DNA from: SIG440 sp045587485
Lineage (GTDB): Bacteria > Bacillota > Clostridia > Monoglobales > Monoglobaceae
Reading direction: 5' to 3'
DNA length: 14,414 nucleotides
Assembly: GCA_045587485.1 (NCBI GenBank)
Contig: JAZNCI010000072.1
Location: 1 to 14,414, forward strand
Shown here piece after piece: positions 7,998 through 12,891 of the stretch (position 1 is the stretch's first letter; every line of letters begins with the position of its first letter). Under the pieces are notes generated by a model, which was given only the letters and a program-made list of their open reading frames with translations, did no database searches and was not told where the DNA came from. The translations under genes and the position numbers were made by a program.

Positions 7998-10782
7998 ACC
8001 ACTTTCCCGAAGTCAGAAAAAGCAGATTGCGGAAGCTGTGAAAAAAGCGAAAATGCAAGGCAAAATTGCTATGAGCGCGCAACAGACAATTTGCTATAAA
8101 GCAATGTACCCGGACGGTGTTTGTCGTGTTACGGATAAGTTTTTCACAAAGACATTGCAATTCTTTGACATAAATTATCAGCTTGCAAGGAACGAGGACA
8201 AAAACGAAATTTTTGAAAATTACTGCGATTTTCTTAATTATTTCGACCATTCAATTTCCGTTCAGCTATCTTTCCTCAATCAGAATGTAGATATGGAAGA
8301 ATATCAGAAAATGATTGAGATACCTAAACAGGAGGACGAATTTGACGCTATCCGTACAGAGTATATGCAGATGTTGAAAGAACAGATTGCAAAAGGCAAT
8401 AACGGACTTATCAAGCGCAAGTTTATCACCTTTGGTATTGAAGCAGACGACATTAAGGCTGCAAAGCAAAAGCTGGAACGTATTGAAGCGGATATTTTGG
8501 GGAATTTCAAAGCGCTCGGAGTTTCCGCAAAACCTCTTTCCGGGCTGGAACGTTTGGAGCTTCTTCACGGCTCTTTCAATGAGGGCACAAATGAGAAATT
8601 CCGCTTTAATTGGGATTTAGTGCATAAGACAGGACTTTCTACAAAGGACTTTGTTGCGCCGACTTCCTTTGATTTCAGAGACAGCAGAACGTTTAAGTGC
8701 GGCAGCAATTTAGGGCAGGTTTCTTTTGTTCAGATAATTGCACCGGAGCTTACCGACAGTATGTTAAAGGATTTTCTTGACCTCGATACACCGATTGCGG
8801 TAAATCTTCACATCAAGAGTATAGACCAGTCGGAAGCTATCAAAATGGTAAAGCGTAAGATTACCGACCTCGACAAAATGAAGATTGAGGAACAGAAAAA
8901 AGCTGTACGCAGCGGTTACGATATGGATATTATTCCGTCAGACCTTGCTACATTCGGTGTTGACGCTAAAAACCTTTTGGAGCAGTTACAGGGCCGTAAT
9001 GAAAGAATGTTTTTAATTACTGTCCTTGTTATGAATACTGCCAAAAACAAAAGGGCTCTTGCTAATGCAGTATTTGCAGCACAGGGTATTGCACAGAAAT
9101 ATAACTGTGCATTAAAACCTCTTGATTTTCAGCAGGAACAGGGCTTAATGTCCTCTGTTCCCATTGGTATAAATCAGATTGAAATTCAAAGAGGTATGAC
9201 AACATCATCAACGGCAATTTTTGTTCCGTTTACCACGCAGGAGCTTTTTCAGACAGGAAACGAAGCTCTCTATTATGGGCTTAATGCTCTTTCAAATAAT
9301 ATGATAATGGTTGACCGAAAGAAGCTCAAAAATCCAAACGGGCTTATACTCGGCACACCGGGCTGTCTTGCCTATGATACCGAACTTATTTTGAAAGACG
9401 GTGTTATAGAGAAAATAGGCAGCCTTTTTGATAAGGGCGTTAAGGAGATTGACACATATTCCTATGACGAGGTACAGAAAAAGTTAGTACATTCAAAGGC
9501 GAAAGATATTCGCATTGAAAAGCAGACTGACGAACTATACAAGATTGATTTTTCAGACGGGACTTCTGTTTCTCTCACCGATACACACCTTTTGCTGTGT
9601 GCTGATGAAAACTATGTTGCAGCAGCAGAGATAAAAACGGGTGCTGTTCTTTATGGCGGAAACACCGTAACAAAGGTTGAGCTTGTAAAGCTGGAGGAAA
9701 AAATCAATGTTTATGATATGACCGTTCCAAAGTATTATAACTTTCTTTTGGCAAACGGTGTTGTTGTTCATAACAGCGGTAAATCTTTCAGCGCAAAGCG
9801 TGAAATTACAAACTGCTTTTTAGTTACGCATGATGATATTATCATCTGCGATCCGGAAGCAGAATATTATCCGCTTGTATCAAAGTTAAACGGACAGGTA
9901 ATTAAGATTGCGCCAAACTCCCGTAATTACATCAATCCTATGGATATAAACCTCAACTACTCGGAGGAAGAAAACCCTGTAATGTTAAAGTCAGATTTCA
10001 TTCTTTCTCTCTGTGAGCTCATAGTCGGCGGCAAGAACGGATTGGAGCCGATTGAAAAAAGCGTAATTGATAAGGCGGTACGAAATGTTTACAGACCGTA
10101 CTTACTTAACCCGGAGCCTTCCAATATGCCTATTTTGGAAGATTTATTCAATGAGCTTAATTCAATGCCGGAGCTTGAAGCAAAGCGTATTGCCTCTGCA
10201 TTGGAGCTGTATGTTCACGGCTCATTAAATGTATTCAATCACCGTACCAACGTTGATATGAATAACAGGCTGATATGTTTTGATATTAAGGAGCTCGGAA
10301 AGCAGCTTAAAAAAATCGGTATGCTTATTGTTCAAGACCAAGTTTGGAATCGTGTAACATTAAACCGTGCGGAGCATAAATCCACAAGGTATTATATAGA
10401 CGAATTTCACTTGCTTTTGAAAGAGGAACAGACAGCGGCGTACTCTATTGAGATTTGGAAACGCTTTCGTAAATGGGGCGGTATTCCGACAGGTATAACG
10501 CAGAATGTCAAAGACCTTTTATCTTCCCGTGAGATTGAAAACATCTTTGAGAACTCTGATTTTATCTATATGCTCAATCAGGCAGGCGGAGACCGTGAAA
10601 TACTTGCAAAGCAGCTTGGAATTTCAGCAAATCAGCTTTCCTATGTAACGCAGAGTAACGAGGGCGAAGGCCTCTTGTTCTATGGTAATGTTATTATTCC
10701 GTTTGTTGACCGTTTCCCGAAACATCTTGAGCTTTACCGATATATGACAACAAAACCGGAAGAAGTGGCAAACAATGAGTAA
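7942..10782 (+). CDS. VirB4-type conjugation ATPase precursor interrupted by an intein (CD1110 type)
   Basis: The 946-residue precursor is a VirB4/TraE-type ATPase that powers the type IV transfer channel. It starts at a TTG with AAGGAGG at 7926-7932, 9 bases upstream. The N-terminal half (about 50-440) is the VirB4 accessory domain, followed by GLILGTPG at 467-474. Here the P-loop is broken: residues 475-611 form a mini-intein, and the host sequence resumes at Ser612 as SGKSFSAKRE. Joining the two sides gives a complete Walker A, GTPGSGKS. Downstream motifs are DIIICDPEAEYYPL, INPMDI and Walker B YYIDEFHLLLK (Asp820, Glu821). The spliced protein would be 809 residues, normal for this family. 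Without splicing, ATP binding should fail. The stop overlaps the methyltransferase start by 8 bases. Confidence 0.95.
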   Translation: MQDAKTKSKKQKRKIPADKPLSRSQKKQIAEAVKKAKMQGKIAMSAQQTICYKAMYPDGVCRVTDKFFTKTLQFFDINYQLARNEDKNEIFENYCDFLNYFDHSISVQLSFLNQNVDMEEYQKMIEIPKQEDEFDAIRTEYMQMLKEQIAKGNNGLIKRKFITFGIEADDIKAAKQKLERIEADILGNFKALGVSAKPLSGLERLELLHGSFNEGTNEKFRFNWDLVHKTGLSTKDFVAPTSFDFRDSRTFKCGSNLGQVSFVQIIAPELTDSMLKDFLDLDTPIAVNLHIKSIDQSEAIKMVKRKITDLDKMKIEEQKKAVRSGYDMDIIPSDLATFGVDAKNLLEQLQGRNERMFLITVLVMNTAKNKRALANAVFAAQGIAQKYNCALKPLDFQQEQGLMSSVPIGINQIEIQRGMTTSSTAIFVPFTTQELFQTGNEALYYGLNALSNNMIMVDRKKLKNPNGLILGTPGCLAYDTELILKDGVIEKIGSLFDKGVKEIDTYSYDEVQKKLVHSKAKDIRIEKQTDELYKIDFSDGTSVSLTDTHLLLCADENYVAAAEIKTGAVLYGGNTVTKVELVKLEEKINVYDMTVPKYYNFLLANGVVVHNSGKSFSAKREITNCFLVTHDDIIICDPEAEYYPLVSKLNGQVIKIAPNSRNYINPMDINLNYSEEENPVMLKSDFILSLCELIVGGKNGLEPIEKSVIDKAVRNVYRPYLLNPEPSNMPILEDLFNELNSMPELEAKRIASALELYVHGSLNVFNHRTNVDMNNRLICFDIKELGKQLKKIGMLIVQDQVWNRVTLNRAEHKSTRYYIDEFHLLLKEEQTAAYSIEIWKRFRKWGGIPTGITQNVKDLLSSREIENIFENSDFIYMLNQAGGDREILAKQLGISANQLSYVTQSNEGEGLLFYGNVIIPFVDRFPKHLELYRYMTTKPEEVANNE
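9364..9774 (+). other. Mini-intein (HINT domain) inside the VirB4 Walker A motif
   Basis: The 137 inserted residues carry the splicing signatures: N-terminal block A, Cys475 in CLAYDTELILKDG; block B T-x-x-H as T546-D-T-H549 in SLTDTHLLLC; block F/G, NVYDMTVPKYYNFLLANG followed by VVVHN with His610 and Asn611 as last residues; and Ser612 as the +1 nucleophile in the host. Removing exactly these codons (411 bases) rebuilds GTPGSGKS. The size leaves no room for a homing endonuclease, and no LAGLIDADG or HNH motif is seen, so it is a mini-intein that probably cannot mobilise itself. The His that usually precedes Asn-Phe in block F is Tyr599. All residues needed for class-1 splicing chemistry appear present, so splicing activity is likely but unproven. 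Confidence 0.93.
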
Positions 10783-11794
10783 AGAGCTTACACATTTAAG
10801 TTTATTTTCCGGGATTGGCGGTATTGATATTGCAGCAGAAGCGGCGGGATTTGAAACAGTCTGCCAATGTGAATGGGCGGACTTCCCGACATCAATTTTA
10901 GAAAAGCGGTGGCCGAACGTGCCCCGCTTTCGTGATATTACCACTCTTAACAAGGAGGTGTTCTATGAAAAAACAGGACGAAAAACAGTTACACTCATCA
11001 GCGGCGGATTTCCCTGTCAGCCATTCTCAACAGCCGGAGCACAGAAAGGTTTTACCGATATTCGTTACCTCTGGCCTGAAATGGCAAGAGTTATTTCCGA
11101 ACTGCACCCCTCTTGGGTGCTTGGGGAGAATGTTGCCGGCTTTATCGGTATGGGGCTCGACAAAACGGTTTTTGACTTGGAACGCGAAGGATACGCTGTT
11201 CAAACATACGTATATCCAGCTTGTGGCGTCGGCGCGTGGCATGAGCGCGCAAGAACTTTTATCGTCGCGGTTGATGTTTCCCACGCCCCTTGCCTCCGAC
11301 AATACCAACAACAAGAAAGATGCAATGCGGCTGGACGTGTTTCTGTCGGAAAACGGGATATTCAGAAAGAGAAATCCCAACGGGAAAATTTGGAGCCTTC
11401 CTCTGTCGGCAGCGGTATTTTACTTAACCCCGATAGCGTCGGACGGGCTGCGCTCGAATTTCAAACCGGAGATTTTAATGCAGGCTCGCAAGTCGGCAAA
11501 CTTGGCGACACAGATAGTACAACAGGAAATGCCGACGAGCGACAAATCAGCACTCAATCCCGATTGGGTGGAATGGTTAATGGGTTTCCCTTATGGCTGG
11601 ACGGACATACATTGTGGCAACGAGAGCCTGAGGGCGTTCCCCGTGTAACAGAGAGAACGGACGGCAGAGCTCCGAGATTAAAAAGTCTTGGTAATGCGGT
11701 TTGTCCTCCGCAGGTGTACCCCATATTAAAATGTATTGCAGATATTGAGCTATGCGCTTGTAATGACAGATGTGTTTTTGATTTACAGCAGTAG
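10775..11794 (+). CDS. C5-cytosine DNA methyltransferase
   Basis: This 339-residue enzyme should transfer a methyl group from S-adenosylmethionine to carbon 5 of cytosine in a short DNA target. Motif I is LFSGIGG (residues 10-16), motif IV is GGFPCQPFS with catalytic Cys81, motif VI is GENVAG with Glu118, motif VIII lies in GVGAWHERARTFIVAVD, and motifs IX/X are RLKSLGNAVCPPQVYPIL near the C-terminus. The region between VIII and IX, the target-recognition zone, is low-complexity and polar, so the target cannot be read off. The ATG overlaps the VirB4 stop by 8 bases, so the gene is embedded in the transfer operon; no restriction endonuclease is nearby, pointing to an orphan anti-restriction or marking role. 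Bases 10965-11648 also carry a second, probably translated frame. Confidence 0.93.
   Translation: MSKELTHLSLFSGIGGIDIAAEAAGFETVCQCEWADFPTSILEKRWPNVPRFRDITTLNKEVFYEKTGRKTVTLISGGFPCQPFSTAGAQKGFTDIRYLWPEMARVISELHPSWVLGENVAGFIGMGLDKTVFDLEREGYAVQTYVYPACGVGAWHERARTFIVAVDVSHAPCLRQYQQQERCNAAGRVSVGKRDIQKEKSQRENLEPSSVGSGILLNPDSVGRAALEFQTGDFNAGSQVGKLGDTDSTTGNADERQISTQSRLGGMVNGFPLWLDGHTLWQREPEGVPRVTERTDGRAPRLKSLGNAVCPPQVYPILKCIADIELCACNDRCVFDLQQ
10952..10958 (+). promoter_or_regulatory. Internal Shine-Dalgarno site for the nested ORF
   Basis: AAGGAGG sits inside the methyltransferase coding region, 6 bases before ATG 10965 of the +1 frame. It is as strong as the sites in front of the PrgI and VirB4 genes. 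In the methyltransferase frame it encodes parts of Lys-Glu-Val, a protein segment under no obvious need for this exact base string. Confidence 0.65.
10965..11648 (+). CDS. Overlapping (nested) ORF in the +1 frame of the methyltransferase gene
   Basis: A 227-residue frame lies wholly inside the methyltransferase gene, shifted by +1. Its ATG at 10965 has a perfect AAGGAGG at 10952-10958, 6 bases upstream, inside coding sequence. The product contains SARGMSAQELLSS, MFPTPLASDN (11274-11303), LTPIASDG, and LNPDWVEWLMGFPYGWTDI (11553-11609). I recall P-T-P-x-A-S-D and LNPxWVEWLMGFPxGWTDL as recurring motifs in proteins annotated as DNA-methyltransferase-associated in phages and ICEs. The same bases in the methyltransferase frame give RLGGMVNGFPLWLDGH, also methyltransferase-like. 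Function is unknown; it might be a target-recognition or regulatory partner. The alternative is a fortuitous open frame, but the ribosome site and motifs argue against that. Confidence 0.6.
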   Translation: MKKQDEKQLHSSAADFPVSHSQQPEHRKVLPIFVTSGLKWQELFPNCTPLGCLGRMLPALSVWGSTKRFLTWNAKDTLFKHTYIQLVASARGMSAQELLSSRLMFPTPLASDNTNNKKDAMRLDVFLSENGIFRKRNPNGKIWSLPLSAAVFYLTPIASDGLRSNFKPEILMQARKSANLATQIVQQEMPTSDKSALNPDWVEWLMGFPYGWTDIHCGNESLRAFPV

Positions 11795-11811
11795 CAGTAG
11801 TATTGTGGTAA

Positions 11812-11847
11812 TGTGTGTAAACTCAAAGAGTTTTCCATATTTCCATA
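11812..11847 (+). repeat. Hairpin direct repeat, copy 1
   Basis: The copy begins TGTGTGTAAACT and contains a perfect 6-base stem AAACTC (11819-11824), loop AAA, and GAGTTT (11828-11833), followed by TCCATATTTCCATA. It shares the outer sequence with copy 2, but the stem differs at matching positions on both arms. Confidence 0.7.
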
Positions 11848-11867
11848 ATAAAAAACGGCGTGGGATT

Positions 11868-11905
11868 TGTGTGTAAACTTGGCAGCAAGTTTTCCATAAC
11901 TTCCA
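11868..11905 (+). repeat. Hairpin direct repeat, copy 2
   Basis: The copy begins TGTGTGTAAACT and contains a perfect 7-base stem AAACTTG (11875-11881), loop GCAG, and CAAGTTT (11886-11892), followed by TCCATAACTTCCA. Pairing is kept relative to copy 1 although the bases near the loop changed, which suggests the hairpin itself matters. Confidence 0.7.
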
Positions 11906-11937
11906 CGCTTTTAATATATAAAATTGAGGTGAAAACT

Positions 11938-12123
11938 TTGCGAAATGAAGAATTATACAATAACAGCGGGTGTGTTGACAAAACAGCTTATGAAGCACTT
12001 AAAAACATTCGCCGTGAGGAACGCAGAGCCCTTATTAACCTTTTGAAGCTGACAGCAGAAAATCACGGTTACGAAATTACTAACCGTATTGAACTTCGGG
12101 AAATCAAGGAGGTTGACGTTTAA
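11938..12123 (+). CDS. Small protein of unknown function (61 residues)
   Basis: I do not recognise the family with certainty. The TTG at 11938 is chosen because GAGGTG at 11926-11931 lies about 6 bases upstream; an in-frame GTG at 11860 has no ribosome site and would translate through the hairpin repeats. The product is charged and soluble, with ALKNIRREERRALINLLKLTA predicted helical and a C-terminal Glu/Lys/Val-rich strand-like part. Its stop TAA overlaps the next ATG by one base (TAATG), so the two genes are probably translated together. Short proteins of this kind are common between virB4 and downstream genes in clostridial elements, but no function can be read from it. Confidence 0.7.
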   Translation: MRNEELYNNSGCVDKTAYEALKNIRREERRALINLLKLTAENHGYEITNRIELREIKEVDV

Positions 12124-12878
12124 TGAAAATCGACCACGGCGATTATGATGTGTATAACAATTCACGAATTATACACGGAACGAATATTGAAATAGACTAC
12201 AGCGTTTATTATAAGCGTGATTGTGATATTTCCGACCTTATTCAAATGTCTGCAAAAGATGTTGAGAGGTTTCGCAACAAAAGTATAGCGAATGAAAATA
12301 AAGCATACGAAAAAGTGTTGCAGGCTCTTTCGGAATGGGAAAAGGAAGCACTTATTACCCAAAGGCATAACCGGGCGCTTAACTATCTTAATACACCTCC
12401 CATTGAGCACACAAGCAATAAATGGGTGGACGCAAAGTATGACTATAAAGAGCGCAGTAATATGGTTTACTTTATGCAGTATAGGATTTACAAAAGGCAA
12501 GCCAGACACGGTATGTTGAAATGGGACGTATCTTGGACTGTTCGTACACAGAGAGCACCGGGCCAAGCTGCGTTAGTTCTTGGAAATCAGGAGAAAACAT
12601 ATTCAAGTCAGGAAGCGGCTGAAAAGTATATCCAAAACAGAATTGCAGAATACGACCACTTATTCACAGAAATATCACCCGTTATTCCTGATGTTGATAA
12701 GTACCATTTCTGCGTAAATGGTGTATTGCTTCCGGGATATACAACAGTTTCAATGCAGAAAGCCATTGACGAGAAAAAGCCCTCTATCAAAGGTCAGTTA
12801 AACGAGCTTAAAAGTCAGACAAAAAATAATTCAACTACGGAGCCGACAAAAAAGAAATCTGCTCCCGAACTTGAATAG
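12123..12878 (+). CDS. Mobile-element protein of unknown function (251 residues)
   Basis: The ATG at 12123 follows AAGGAGG (12106-12112) by 10 bases, so the start is firm. The protein is soluble, with no signal peptide or membrane helix. It is rich in Tyr, Asn and charged residues in the first half, with a helical stretch around residues 40-90 (KDVERFRNKSIANENKAYEK and following). The second half has LKWDVSWTVRTQRA, then a helical EAAEKYIQNRIAEYDHLFTE segment, then ISPVIP, FCVNGVLLPGY, and a low-complexity Lys/Thr/Ser tail. I recall similar AYxHLFTEISPPIP...VNGxLLPGY segments in hypothetical proteins of Firmicute mobile elements, but cannot give a family name or role. It is coupled to the 61-residue gene and ends 13 bases before the next start. 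Confidence 0.85.
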   Translation: MKIDHGDYDVYNNSRIIHGTNIEIDYSVYYKRDCDISDLIQMSAKDVERFRNKSIANENKAYEKVLQALSEWEKEALITQRHNRALNYLNTPPIEHTSNKWVDAKYDYKERSNMVYFMQYRIYKRQARHGMLKWDVSWTVRTQRAPGQAALVLGNQEKTYSSQEAAEKYIQNRIAEYDHLFTEISPVIPDVDKYHFCVNGVLLPGYTTVSMQKAIDEKKPSIKGQLNELKSQTKNNSTTEPTKKKSAPELE

Positions 12879-12891
12879 GCGGAGGTGAAAA

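Larger units (their letters stand above)
11795..11937 (+). promoter_or_regulatory. Intergenic gap with two related hairpin repeats
   Basis: This is the only non-coding stretch over 25 bases in the window. It holds two direct repeats (11812-11847 and 11868-11905), each beginning TGTGTGTAAACT and ending AGTTTTCCATA...TTCCA, and each built around a perfect short hairpin. A further inverted pair, GCGTGG at 11858-11863 and CCACGC at 11903-11908 flanked by A-run and T-run, encloses the second repeat. The tail TTTAATATATAAAATTGAGGTG is AT-rich and could contain a -10 box, but I see no convincing -35 partner. Likely roles are a regulator-binding site, RNA attenuator or processing site. Confidence 0.55.

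Noticed and set aside
9364..9774. Group I or II intron, or a simple in-frame insertion, in virB4
   Set aside because: The insert is an open frame with intein splicing blocks and exact Cys...His-Asn/Ser borders, and no intron-like RNA features are needed.
10932..10964. GTG at 10932 as the start of the nested frame
   Set aside because: It has no ribosome site, while ATG 10965 in the same frame has AAGGAGG at ideal spacing.
11027..11380. 117-residue minus-strand frame inside the methyltransferase gene
   Set aside because: It has no Shine-Dalgarno site and no recognisable motif, and lies opposite conserved methyltransferase codons.
10775..11794. Methyltransferase as a frameshifted pseudogene
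   Set aside because: The second frame's motifs first suggested a frameshift, but the outer frame is intact from motif I to motif X and of normal length, so no shift is needed.
11858..11911. Rho-independent terminator
   Set aside because: GCGTGG/CCACGC followed by TTTT resembles one, but the stem is only 6 base pairs with about 39 bases between the arms, and the genes beyond have no clear promoter of their own.
11860..11937. GTG at 11860 as the start of the small gene, giving 87 residues
   Set aside because: It lacks a ribosome site and would read through the hairpin repeats; TTG 11938 has GAGGTG at good spacing.
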